A stretch of 64,000 nt of DNA from Hyphomicrobiales bacterium (GTDB lineage Bacteria; Pseudomonadota; Alphaproteobacteria; Rhizobiales; Rhizobiaceae): the NCBI GenBank assembly GCA_900469625.1, contig UBXV01000008.1, forward strand, positions 97,644 to 161,643, written 5' to 3'. The position numbers and the translations under genes are program-made. The notes beneath the pieces were generated by a model. It did no database searches. It was not told the DNA's origin and worked only from the letters and a program-made list of their open reading frames with translations. Shown piece by piece: positions 54,865 to 64,000 of this stretch. Position 1 is the first letter of the stretch; every line of letters begins with the position of its first letter.

Positions 54865-56274
54865 TTGGCATTTGACGAAATGATGAATGCGGACAGCAGT
54901 CCGCGCCAGCCATATTCGACCTATCATGAATGGTATGCCAGCCAGGACAGAAATCGGCTCATAGCGAAATCCAAGGACGCCGAGAACATCTTCCGGAAAA
55001 CCGGCATCACCTTCGCGGTCTACGGACACGCAGACAGTTCCGAAAAGCTCATCCCCTTCGATCTCATCCCCCGCATCATCTCAGGCCGCGAATGGCGCAA
55101 GCTCGCTCAAGGGATCGAACAGCGGGTCATCGCGCTCAACGCCTTCCTCGACGACATCTACCACAAGCAGGAAATCATCCGCGCCGGCCGCGTGCCGCGC
55201 GAACTGATCGAGAAGAACGTGGCCTTCCTGCCGCAGATGATCGGCTTTCGCCCGCCGGGCGGCGTCTATACCCATATCGTCGGCACCGACATCGTGCGCA
55301 CCGGCGAGGACCAGTTCTACGTGCTGGAGGACAATGCCCGCACGCCATCCGGTGTCAGCTACATGCTGGAAAACCGCGAAACGATGATGCAGATGTTCCC
55401 CGAACTCTTCCATCAGAACCGCGTGCGACCGGTCGAGAACTACCCGAACCTTTTGCGCCAGAGCCTGGCGTCGCTGGCACCTCCCGGCTGCAGCGGCAAG
55501 CCGCGCGTCGCAGTGCTCACCCCAGGCATCTACAACTCCGCCTATTACGAACACGCCTTCCTTGCCGACATGATGGGCGTCGAACTGGTCGAGGGATCGG
55601 ACCTGCGCGTCATAGACGGCAAGGTGAAGATGCGCACCACCCGCGGCTACGAGGCAATCGACGTGCTTTACCGCCGCGTCGATGACGACTTCCTCGATCC
55701 CCTGACCTTCAGGCCGGAGTCCGCGCTCGGCGTTCCCGGCATCATGGATGTCTACCGTGCCGGCAACATCACCATTGCCAATGCGCCCGGCACCGGTATT
55801 TCCGACGACAAGGCGATCTATTCCTATATGCCGGAGATCGTCGAGTTCTACACCGGCCGCAAGCCGCTCCTGGAAAACGTGCCGACCTGGCGCTGTTCCG
55901 AGCCGCAGAGCCTGAAATACGTGCTCGAACACCTGGAAGAGCTGGTGGTCAAGGAAGTGCACGGCTCCGGCGGCTACGGCATGCTGGTCGGCCCGACCGC
56001 CAGCAAGAAGGAGCGCGCGCTCTTTGCCGAAAAGCTCAAGGCACGCCCGACCAACTACATTGCCCAGCCAACCCTGTCCTTGTCGACCGTGCCCATCCTC
56101 GTCAACAAGGGCATTGCGCCACGACATGTGGATCTTCGTCCCTACGTCCTTGTCTCCGACAAGGTGCAGATCATCCCTGGCGGCCTGACGCGCGTCGCCC
56201 TCAAGGCCGGTTCGCTCGTCGTGAACTCCAGCCAGGGCGGCGGGACCAAGGACACCTGGGTGCTGGAGGACTGA
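54865..56274 (+). CDS. Circularly permuted ATP-grasp type 2 protein
   Basis: 469 aa. The circularly permuted ATP-grasp domain has ENVAFLPQMIGFRPPGG, ENARTPSGVSYMLENRE, GIYNSAYYEHAFLADMMGVELVEG and VVNSSQGGGTKDTWVLED. TTG 54865 is preceded by AAGGGGA with 8-nt spacing, and the family starts at this MAFDEM position; ATG 54838 lacks a site. First gene of a three-gene operon with an alpha-E protein and a transglutaminase. Such sets are predicted to make or ligate small peptides; the enzyme would form amide bonds with ATP. Confidence 0.88.
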   Translation: MAFDEMMNADSSPRQPYSTYHEWYASQDRNRLIAKSKDAENIFRKTGITFAVYGHADSSEKLIPFDLIPRIISGREWRKLAQGIEQRVIALNAFLDDIYHKQEIIRAGRVPRELIEKNVAFLPQMIGFRPPGGVYTHIVGTDIVRTGEDQFYVLEDNARTPSGVSYMLENRETMMQMFPELFHQNRVRPVENYPNLLRQSLASLAPPGCSGKPRVAVLTPGIYNSAYYEHAFLADMMGVELVEGSDLRVIDGKVKMRTTRGYEAIDVLYRRVDDDFLDPLTFRPESALGVPGIMDVYRAGNITIANAPGTGISDDKAIYSYMPEIVEFYTGRKPLLENVPTWRCSEPQSLKYVLEHLEELVVKEVHGSGGYGMLVGPTASKKERALFAEKLKARPTNYIAQPTLSLSTVPILVNKGIAPRHVDLRPYVLVSDKVQIIPGGLTRVALKAGSLVVNSSQGGGTKDTWVLED

Positions 56275-56278
56275 GACC

Positions 56279-57217
56279 ATGTTGGGAAGAACTGCAAACG
56301 GTCTCTACTGGATGTTCCGCTATATCGAACGCGCCGAAAACAGCGCCCGGCTGATCGATGCCGGCCTGCGCATGGCGCTGACCCGCAGCGAGGCGACGGA
56401 GGGCGATTGGGACGGCGTATTGCAAAGTGCCGGCGTGCGCGAACTCTATGACGAGGTGCACGAGACGCTGACAAGCATCGACGCCATCGACTTTCTGTTG
56501 CGCGACCGCGCCAACCCGTCGAGCGTGATGTCCTGCATCGAGGCGGGTCGCCACAATGCCCGCATGGTGCGCACGGCGCTGACGCGCGAAACCTGGGAAG
56601 CGACCAACGAATGCTACCTCGAGATGAAGGCGATCCTCTCCAGGAAGGCGCGCCCGACCGACATGCCGGAGATCATCGACACGATCAAGCGGCGTGCCGG
56701 CCTCATCCGCGGCGCCTTCCACGGCACGATGCTCAGGAACGAGATCTTCAACTTCTCGCGCATCGGCACCTTCATCGAACGGGCCGACAACACCGCGCGT
56801 ATCCTCGACGTCAAATATTACGTGCTGCTGCCGGCGGTCGCCGCCGTCGGCTCGTCGATGGACAATGTGCAATGGGAATCGATCCTGCGCTCGGTCTCGG
56901 CGCATCGCGCCTATGGCTGGGTCTATGATGCCGAACTGAAGCCGTCGAACATCGCCGACTTCCTGATCTCCAACGGTCGCATGCCGCGATCGCTCGCCTA
57001 TTGCTACGAGAAGATCGCCAGCAACCTCGGCTATCTCGAGCGAGAATACGGCGAGCGCCATCAGGCGCACGAGACGGCGGACCGGACGCTTGCCGCGTTG
57101 CGCAGCCGCTCCATCACCGACATCATGGATCAGGGCCTGCACGAGTATCTCGAGGATTTCATCAGCCAGAACAACCGTCTGGGACAGGAAATCTCCGACG
57201 GCTATCGTTTCAACTGA
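56279..57217 (+). CDS. Alpha-E domain protein
   Basis: 312 aa, almost wholly helical. GLYWMFRYIERAENSARLIDAGLRMAL opens the domain, and FSRIGTFIERADNTARILDVKYYVLLP is the second conserved helical block with Glu/Arg residues that give the family its name. Starts 4 nt after the ATP-grasp gene with GGAGG upstream. The biochemical role is unknown; always linked to ATP-grasp and transglutaminase genes. Confidence 0.88.
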   Translation: MLGRTANGLYWMFRYIERAENSARLIDAGLRMALTRSEATEGDWDGVLQSAGVRELYDEVHETLTSIDAIDFLLRDRANPSSVMSCIEAGRHNARMVRTALTRETWEATNECYLEMKAILSRKARPTDMPEIIDTIKRRAGLIRGAFHGTMLRNEIFNFSRIGTFIERADNTARILDVKYYVLLPAVAAVGSSMDNVQWESILRSVSAHRAYGWVYDAELKPSNIADFLISNGRMPRSLAYCYEKIASNLGYLEREYGERHQAHETADRTLAALRSRSITDIMDQGLHEYLEDFISQNNRLGQEISDGYRFN

Positions 57218-57233
57218 GTTTCGGGAGGACAGC

Positions 57234-58061
57234 ATGCACCTGAAAATCAGCCACTCGACCGAATACCACTACGACGAGCCGGTGCAGTACGCGCTGCAGC
57301 GGTTGCGCCTGACGCCGATCACCGGCGTCGGCCAGACTGTGCTCGGCTGGCAGACGCTGGTCGACGGCGCGGCGATCGAAGTGAGCTATGACGATCACTT
57401 CGGCAACCGCGTGCATCTCGTCAGCGTCGACGGCGATCGTGAGGCGATCCGCATCACCGCGTCAGGCGAGGTCCACACCGAGGACCGCGCCGGTGTCTTC
57501 GGACCGCACCAGTCCTATGTGCCGCTGTGGCTCTATGCCCGCGAAACGCCGCTGACCAAGGCGGGCAAGCTGATCCGCGATCTCGCGAAATCGGCCGAGG
57601 GCGACACCGACCTTGCCCGCATGCATGCGCTGATGGCGATGATCCATGAGGCAGTCGAATACAAGGCCGGCGAAACCCATGCGGAAACGGCCGCCGAGGA
57701 TGCGCTCGAGGCAGGCAAGGGTGTCTGCCAGGACCATGCCCATATCCTGATCTCGGCCGCTCGCTCGCTCGACATGCCGGCACGCTACATCTCGGGCTAT
57801 CTGATGATGGAGGGGCAGAAGGAGCAGACAGCCAGCCACGCCTGGGCCGAAGTGCATCTGCCCGGTCTCGGCTGGGTCGGCTTCGATGCGGCCAACAAGA
57901 TCTGCCCGGACGATCGCTACGTGCGCATCGCTACCGGCCTTTGCTACCGTGACGCCGCTCCGATCTCGGGCCTGATCCACGGCGAGGCCAACGAGATGCT
58001 GAAGGTATCGGTGACGGTCGAGCAGCAGACGCAGGGCCAGCGCCAGACCCAAAGCCAGTAG
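57234..58061 (+). CDS. Transglutaminase-family cysteine protease-like protein
   Basis: 275 aa. Bacterial transglutaminase-like N-terminal beta domain (LKISHSTEYHYDEPVQYALQRLRLTP), then the catalytic core: Cys in GKGVCQDHAHI, His in ASHAWAEVHLPG and Asp in GFDAANK. It probably hydrolyses or transfers an amide bond. GGGAGGAC is before the ATG; 16 nt after the alpha-E gene. Last gene of the predicted peptide-synthesis operon. Confidence 0.9.
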   Translation: MHLKISHSTEYHYDEPVQYALQRLRLTPITGVGQTVLGWQTLVDGAAIEVSYDDHFGNRVHLVSVDGDREAIRITASGEVHTEDRAGVFGPHQSYVPLWLYARETPLTKAGKLIRDLAKSAEGDTDLARMHALMAMIHEAVEYKAGETHAETAAEDALEAGKGVCQDHAHILISAARSLDMPARYISGYLMMEGQKEQTASHAWAEVHLPGLGWVGFDAANKICPDDRYVRIATGLCYRDAAPISGLIHGEANEMLKVSVTVEQQTQGQRQTQSQ

Positions 58062-58151
58062 AGGTCATACAGGGCGCCTGCCTGCGCCCCATCATCCTGC
58101 GCGCGACATCGTCAACGGTGTCGCTCGACGCGCCCTGATGCCGAAGGCGAC

Positions 58152-58523
58152 CTAAGCCGCCGAAGACCGCAGCGGCCCGAAAAAGCCGATGACGCGGGTA
58201 ATTTGCACCTGATCCGGATCGAGGAAGATGACGTCCAACCCCTCCGGGAACGACGATCCGTCGGGCAGGACGAATGTCCAGGCAAAGCGCGCGACATCAT
58301 GATGGACATCCACGTCGCTGGTGCGTGCAATGCGCACGCCGGGATACCTGGCCCTGACGCCTGCGATGTGCGTGAGCAGCTCTTCCCCGCCTTCGACATG
58401 AACCGTCGGGTCGGTGTAACTTGCCCCTTCGCTCCAGATCGGCAGCAGCAACGCCCGGCGCTGTTCAGGCTGCTCCTGCGACCAAGCGGCACAATACGTA
58501 TCGATGAGATGCTCCAGGCGCAT
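58152..58523 (-). CDS. SnoaL/NTF2-like protein
   Basis: 123 aa, NTF2-like cone fold (IDTYCAAWSQEQPEQRRALLLPIWSEGASYTDPTVHVEG). Family members are polyketide cyclases or ester-binding proteins; no substrate can be assigned. It is divergent from an HxlR regulator, its probable controller. Confidence 0.78.
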   Translation of the reverse strand: MRLEHLIDTYCAAWSQEQPEQRRALLLPIWSEGASYTDPTVHVEGGEELLTHIAGVRARYPGVRIARTSDVDVHHDVARFAWTFVLPDGSSFPEGLDVIFLDPDQVQITRVIGFFGPLRSSAA

Positions 58524-58834
58524 TTGGTTTCACTCCAGTATAATCAATGGCTTGACGGGGCCCTGCTCGGGCAGCAACACCCGAGCGCGTCCTCCTTCTT
58601 TTGTCGCAGGCAGCGAACCGTCAACAAGGCAGGCGGATCGATGGGGATGTGTCGTTTCAACCTCCATTCCCAACTCCCCCGCCACCAGAACACGGATTGC
58701 AGACCACATTCGGGCACGCCATATAGGCTAGCAGGATACGCGGCATGCGTGCCGTTGAAAGAGCTACAATGTGAAGAGGGCGGCGCCAATACGCACGAAC
58801 GCGTAAGTGGTTACCTGCCGGTAAGGTCGCCCGG
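58524..58834. other. Divergent SnoaL / HxlR intergenic region
   Basis: 311 bp. The only feature I see is an operator-like dyad at 58811-58824 near the HxlR start (listed separately). No other gene or hairpin is apparent. Confidence 0.5.
58811..58824. promoter_or_regulatory. HxlR-type operator dyad
   Basis: TTACC-N4-GGTAA, a perfect dyad 10 bp before the ATG of the HxlR regulator; suits autorepression by a dimeric HxlR protein. Confidence 0.6.
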
Positions 58835-59179
58835 ATGGACAGCCCCATGGACAATGGTTTTTCGACCGCGATGAAACTGGTCGCGGGCAAGTGGAAGATA
58901 GCAATCCTTTGCGAACTCGGCACGGCGCCCCGCCGCTTTGGCCGGCTGCGACAGTTGATCCCCACGGTCAGCGAAAAGATGCTGACACAGCAATTGCGCG
59001 AGCTGGAGGCTGACGGGCTTGTGAACCGAACCGTCTATCCGGGGTCACCGACGAAGGTCGTCTATTCACTGACGGAAAGCGGATCGGCGCTCAACGCCGG
59101 AGCCGTGGGATTATGCCATTGGGCTGAGCAATTCCATCTCGCGCCCATTCCCACGCGCCCTTCGCCTGAAACGCCCTAA
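58835..59179 (+). CDS. HxlR-family winged-helix regulator
   Basis: 114 aa. LVAGKWKIAILCELGTAPRRFGRLRQLIPTVSEKMLTQQLRELEADGLVNR is the HxlR core. No Cys in the usual redox position (only C26 and C91), so redox sensing cannot be claimed. It has a symmetrical TTACC-N4-GGTAA site beside its start. Confidence 0.9.
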   Translation: MDSPMDNGFSTAMKLVAGKWKIAILCELGTAPRRFGRLRQLIPTVSEKMLTQQLRELEADGLVNRTVYPGSPTKVVYSLTESGSALNAGAVGLCHWAEQFHLAPIPTRPSPETP

Positions 59180-59261
59180 ATCCCGTCCTGGGTCGCTGCC
59201 CAGGGGATAGCGCCAGCCGACCGCCGAGCCAGAGCCGGAAATTAGCTGGTCAAGCCTGCAT

Positions 59262-59285
59262 CGGGGCGCACGCCCGTGCGCCCCG
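59262..59285. terminator. Bidirectional terminator between HxlR and repeat-protein genes
   Basis: CGGGGCGCAC / GTGCGCCCCG, 10-bp stem with loop GCCC, between convergent genes. Confidence 0.75.
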
Positions 59286-59307
59286 TTGTCGATGATAAGG
59301 GTCGGAT

Positions 59308-60000
59308 CTAGCGAGAGGCGCTCGACTGCAACAGCCGGCAGAGTGAAACCAGTCCGCTGTCATAGCCGCCGCCGACCACGTCGCGGCAACGCTTCAGCGC
59401 TTTGCGCCGATCGCCGGCCGACATGTCGTTGAACGCGGCAAGCGATGCGGCCGGCGAAACGACGCCGGAGCCACCCGACGAGCCGCCGCCATTGCCGGGG
59501 TTGCCGTTGCCTGGATTGCCGTTGCCTGGGCTGCCGCCCGGTGTCCGGCCAAGGCCGAGACCGATGCCGAGGCCAAGGCCGTTTCCGCCGCCGGCATTGG
59601 CGTTGACGCCGGCCGTCAAGCCGTCGCGTCCACCGACATTGGCATCGACAGTGGCTCTCAGGCCATTGCTGCCGCCCAGCCCGACATTGGCGTCGGCATT
59701 GATGCCGTTTCGGCCGCCGGCGCTGGCCGTAACGTCGGCATTCACGCCGCGGCTACCGCCGATTGACGCAGTCGCATCGGCATCGATGCCACGCGACCCG
59801 CCGAGAGATGCATCGACGTCGGCGTTGATGCCATTCGAACCGCCGAGGGAAGCGCCGACATTGGCGTTGAGCCCGTTCGAACCGCCAATCGAGACCCCGA
59901 CATTGAGACCGCCGCCGTCGGCGCTTTGACCAAGAGAGGGTGTGGCAAGTGCCACAGTCGCCAGAAATCCCAGCGACATTGCGATGATATTCCTTCGCAT
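59308..60000 (-). CDS. Exported glycine-rich protein with eight 14-residue repeats
   Basis: 230 aa. Signal peptide 1-24. Residues 39-150 are eight direct 14-residue repeats of the type GGSNGINADVDASL, each with Gly-Gly, a small polar pair, an aliphatic residue and Ala-Asn/Asp. A Pro-Gly-Asn linker (about 154-172) and a 45-residue C-terminal domain with two Cys (C205, C221) in a helical, basic context follow. The regular pattern suggests a beta-solenoid or beta-roll surface protein; no known domain was recognised. Alternating hydrophobic residues would face the core. No neighbour explains it. Confidence 0.82.
   Translation of the reverse strand: MRRNIIAMSLGFLATVALATPSLGQSADGGGLNVGVSIGGSNGLNANVGASLGGSNGINADVDASLGGSRGIDADATASIGGSRGVNADVTASAGGRNGINADANVGLGGSNGLRATVDANVGGRDGLTAGVNANAGGGNGLGLGIGLGLGRTPGGSPGNGNPGNGNPGNGGGSSGGSGVVSPAASLAAFNDMSAGDRRKALKRCRDVVGGGYDSGLVSLCRLLQSSASR
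59551..59886 (-). repeat. Eight 42-bp coding repeats
   Basis: Each unit codes 14 residues, with starts at residues 39, 53, 67, 81, 95, 109, 123 and 137 of the adjacent protein. Copies are similar in protein but not identical in DNA, so they are under selection and old rather than recent slippage. Confidence 0.85.
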
Positions 60001-60227
60001 GTTCGTCCTCCTTCACCAAATCAAGGTCGGAATGACCCTGACCCCTGGCAATACGCTTGAGGACGTTTTATGGTTTCGTGAAATACATCCAGGAACGATT
60101 ACTTTGAACATCGTAGCTAATACATTGCCCTAGCCGCAAGGCTGGGCGTTTCCTTATGAAACGACTAGCGGGACGAACGCGCAACCCTCAGGAAAAACGG
60201 TCCAGGCCGGGGCGGCCATGCGAGAGC

Positions 60228-61814
60228 CTACCCGCCGACAATATGCAGAAGATGATCGGCCAGCTTGTGCGCCAGCGCCACGACCGTGAAGGTCGGTGTA
60301 TCGTTGCCGGCCGTCGGGAACACCGAGCTGCCGGCAACGAACAGATTGTCGGCGCCATGAACCTTGCATTCCGCGTCCACGACCCCCTGGCCGGGATCGG
60401 CGTGCATGCGCGTCGTTCCCATGTGATGCCAGGTCCACATCGGTCTTTCGAGGCCGGCCATTTCCTCGGGTTCCACGACCAGTTTTCCGAGACCAGACTT
60501 CGTCAGTTCGCTACCCAATATGGCGATCGTGCGCAGCACCGAATCGATCGTTCGGGCCGAAAGCTGCCAGCGCAGATTGACCATCGGCAGGCCGAAACGA
60601 TCTTTCTTCGTCGACAGCATCACCCGGCTTTCCGGTTCCGGCTCGGGCTCGACGATGTGGAGCAGGCGAAACGAGCGAAGAAGGCTCGAAGGGCGCATGA
60701 GATGCATGAGCCAGGTCCAGCTGACGAGGCCTTCCCTGCCAACCGCCCGCACCGCAGCGTTGACCTCAACGCCATGCAGTCGTTGCTCCCGATAAGCCAG
60801 CAGCCTCTCCTTCATCGCCCGCAGCTTGACCATGTCCTGGCCGATGAAGCAGGGCTCAAGCCATGCCCGGTAGTTGAGCAGCTCCTCGCGTCGCTGTTCT
60901 TCGGCCGGCAGTGTCAGCCCGTTGACGAGGTAGGGGCGTTGGCGCGTATAGCTCAACGCACTGCGAATGCGCTGGCCGCGGGCGATGCGGATACGATCGA
61001 GCCCGTTCAGCGTTTTCAGCACGGATCCATCGGCCGGCACCAGCGTGCCGATCGAAAATCGCGGATGGTCCATGAAAAAGCGTCCGGCGGTTCGCTCGTC
61101 GCTGCCCGGCCCGGCGCTCAAAAGCAGCAGACGCGCATTCTCGATCCCCCCCGCCGCAAGCACGAATGTCCGCGCCCTGACGTGCACGGTTTCGCCGGCC
61201 CGGTTCTGCACGACCGCTGATGCGACCGTGCGCCTGTGTTCGTCGAACGCGAGATAGAGCAGCGTGGAATAAAGGAGGATGCTGATATTCGAGGCGCTTT
61301 CGAGCGTATGGCGCAACCGCTTGCCCGGACGATTGTGCCGGCAAAGTTCGAGGTGATCGACCGAGATGATGTCGGACCGCCCCGGAAACAGCGGCTGGCG
61401 CTGTGTGAGCGCGTTGACATCGGCAATGCCCAGGGTTTCCTGCGCGCGCCGATAATAGGGAAGCAGATGGGTCCGGTCGAAGGGCCAGCCACTGTGCCTG
61501 ACCCAGGGGCGCGCTGCGAAGTCCTGGTCGTCGAGCGGCTTGCAGAGCCCTCCCCAACCCAGTGCCTGCGTGCTGCCGCCAAGGCCACGCAGCCGGCAGG
61601 TGTCGAGTTCGGCATAGGCAAGCCCGGTATTTTCGCCGATCGCAAGATCGCTTGCGATCGGGATTGCGTCGACGCCGCCGCTTTCGAGGATACAGACGGA
61701 AACGCGTCCGCCGGCAAGGTCCGACGCGATTGTCAGGCCACTCGCACCGGCACCGACGATGCAGATGTCGAAGGTCTTTTCGGCAGGAATGTCGATCCGT
61801 TCACGCAGGATCAT
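60228..61814 (-). CDS. GMC-family FAD oxidoreductase
   Basis: 528 aa. FDICIVGAGASGLTIASDL (FAD loop, about 15-33), GLGGSTQALGWGGLCKPL, the HHMGTTRMH signature and the C-terminal HGADNLFVAGSSVFPTAGNDTPTFT with the catalytic region. No signal peptide. GMC enzymes oxidise alcohols or sugars (glucose, choline, sorbitol); the substrate is unknown. Not obviously operonic. Confidence 0.88.
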   Translation of the reverse strand: MILRERIDIPAEKTFDICIVGAGASGLTIASDLAGGRVSVCILESGGVDAIPIASDLAIGENTGLAYAELDTCRLRGLGGSTQALGWGGLCKPLDDQDFAARPWVRHSGWPFDRTHLLPYYRRAQETLGIADVNALTQRQPLFPGRSDIISVDHLELCRHNRPGKRLRHTLESASNISILLYSTLLYLAFDEHRRTVASAVVQNRAGETVHVRARTFVLAAGGIENARLLLLSAGPGSDERTAGRFFMDHPRFSIGTLVPADGSVLKTLNGLDRIRIARGQRIRSALSYTRQRPYLVNGLTLPAEEQRREELLNYRAWLEPCFIGQDMVKLRAMKERLLAYREQRLHGVEVNAAVRAVGREGLVSWTWLMHLMRPSSLLRSFRLLHIVEPEPEPESRVMLSTKKDRFGLPMVNLRWQLSARTIDSVLRTIAILGSELTKSGLGKLVVEPEEMAGLERPMWTWHHMGTTRMHADPGQGVVDAECKVHGADNLFVAGSSVFPTAGNDTPTFTVVALAHKLADHLLHIVGG

Positions 61815-62175
61815 GCATCACCCCGCGCGGCTGCAAATGGACGATCGGCATCACGGCAGAGCAAGACACACCTCCCGCGCACAGACGAAGCTCAGATCAA
61901 TTGCATTTGGATGTCACGCCGCCACGCCGATCTGCCCCCTGCAGACATGGAGAAAGCGCACGCTACGGCCCCTAAAGCATTCTCTGCTTCAATCAATACA
62001 CCCGATCCGGGCAGCGCGAAACGCGTGAACGCAACAATTTTAAGAATACGCTAAATTAGCGATAAAAACCCCGCCAATGCCCCGTTGTCGGCGGCATTGG
62101 CGGGCTTCTGGATAGTGGGCCCTATGCATCATTCCGCCCTCGAGGAAGTCAACGCGAAGGCGGGATCCCTGAGAT
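61815..62175. other. Intergenic region, GMC gene / arabinonate dehydratase gene
   Basis: 361 bp. It contains the terminator of the dehydratase operon (62064-62104) and beside it a 13-bp palindrome CGCTAAATTAGCG (62049-62061). Upstream of the GMC start I see no operator. No coding frame here looks real. Confidence 0.6.
62064..62104 (-). terminator. Terminator after the arabinonate dehydratase gene
   Basis: Minus-strand stem of 12 bp (62104-62093 with 62081-62070) then five T (62068-62064). It begins 72 nt past the stop. Confidence 0.88.
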
Positions 62176-63915
<1,740 letters not shown>

Positions 63916-63932
63916 GTTGTCCTTCCTTAAGC

Positions 63933-63954
63933 GGCCCGCGCCGGAACGCGGGCC
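63933..63954. other. Hairpin between edge gene and dehydratase gene
   Basis: GGCCCGCG / CGCGGGCC with 6-nt loop in the 55-bp spacer. Without a T tract; may be a processing or attenuation site within the operon. Confidence 0.55.
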
Positions 63955-63970
63955 CTGGACGGCGCCCCCC

Positions 63971-64000
63971 CTAGGCCAGGGTGTAAGCCGTCTTGACGGT
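63971..64000 (-). CDS. 3' end of a gene running off the edge, probable aldehyde dehydrogenase
   Basis: Only nine codons plus stop: TVKTAYTLA. The sequence resembles the C-terminus of aldehyde dehydrogenases that end in FYTxVKTxY, and such an enzyme (alpha-ketoglutarate semialdehyde dehydrogenase) belongs to the L-arabinose pathway with the dehydratase downstream. Too short for certainty. Confidence 0.4.
   Translation of the reverse strand, partial: TVKTAYTLA

Noticed and set aside
58069..58140. GGGCGC hairpins after the transglutaminase gene as a terminator
   Set aside because: A 6-bp stem with no T tract and several alternative pairings; not convincing enough to list.

Overview
The window is a contiguous piece of a high-GC alphaproteobacterial chromosome from the Rhizobiaceae, most like Ensifer/Sinorhizobium. 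The markers are choXWV choline uptake, the nodulation regulator NolR with its own operator, BacA, an AglA-type alpha-glucosidase, an L-arabinonate dehydratase of the rhizobial type and a Host_attach-family protein. Genes are dense (about 58), on both strands, with many 1-4 nt stop/start overlaps and compact hairpin terminators. I see no insertion sequence, prophage, rRNA, tRNA or CRISPR array.

Layout. 1-4.4 kb: choXWV, a HugZ/DUF2470 protein and nolR. 4.5-9 kb: two Gfo/Idh/MocA oxidoreductases and a secreted GH9 glycosidase. 9.2-15.6 kb: omega-aminotransferase, adenine deaminase, an AAC(6')-like acetyltransferase coupled to alpha-glucosidase, and a 2-keto-3-deoxygluconate-type kinase. 15.6-25.9 kb: housekeeping and envelope genes (der with its upstream TPR protein, an NnrU protein, a polysaccharide deacetylase, bacA, an MFS transporter, map, a luciferase-like oxidoreductase, glpK). 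26.2-42 kb: bdhA, then a purine catabolism island (xdhAB, puuD and guaD on +; puuE, uraD, a 34-codon ORF, allA and uraH on -), with lldD and a GNAT inside it. 42-54.6 kb: mixed genes, namely a PRC-barrel protein, a FAD oxidoreductase divergent from mnmD, an MttB-like methyltransferase, a WYL regulator with a monooxygenase-like target, an AlkC-like DNA glycosylase, an RhlE-type helicase, and a LysR/YeiH pair. 54.8-58 kb: a three-gene ATP-grasp / alpha-E / transglutaminase operon. 58-64 kb: a SnoaL/HxlR pair, a glycine-rich 14-residue-repeat protein, a GMC oxidoreductase, and L-arabinonate dehydratase followed at the edge by the 3' end of a probable aldehyde dehydrogenase.

How genes work together. 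Adenine deaminase, guanine deaminase, XdhAB, PuuD, UraH, UraD, PuuE and AllA cover adenine/guanine to ureidoglycolate cleavage, except for the allantoate step and the XdhC maturation factor, which are not in the window. Choline import fits the osmoprotection and C/N feeding typical of rhizobia. The arabinonate dehydratase and partial aldehyde dehydrogenase fit non-phosphorylative L-arabinose oxidation.

Most notable structures. (1) A 1.4-kb tandem duplication after xdhB carries a small protein gene and a divergent LysR gene twice. The second copy begins with a vestige of the xdhB 3' end, and the two LysR copies differ mainly in one short block of the effector domain. (2) The predicted peptide-synthesis operon (ATP-grasp / alpha-E / transglutaminase). 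(3) A secreted protein built of eight 14-residue repeats. (4) A 34-codon ORF with a strong ribosome binding site, coupled between uraD and allA. (5) An intrinsic terminator between choX and choW. (6) A DUF1045 protein whose two HxT motifs both look eroded.
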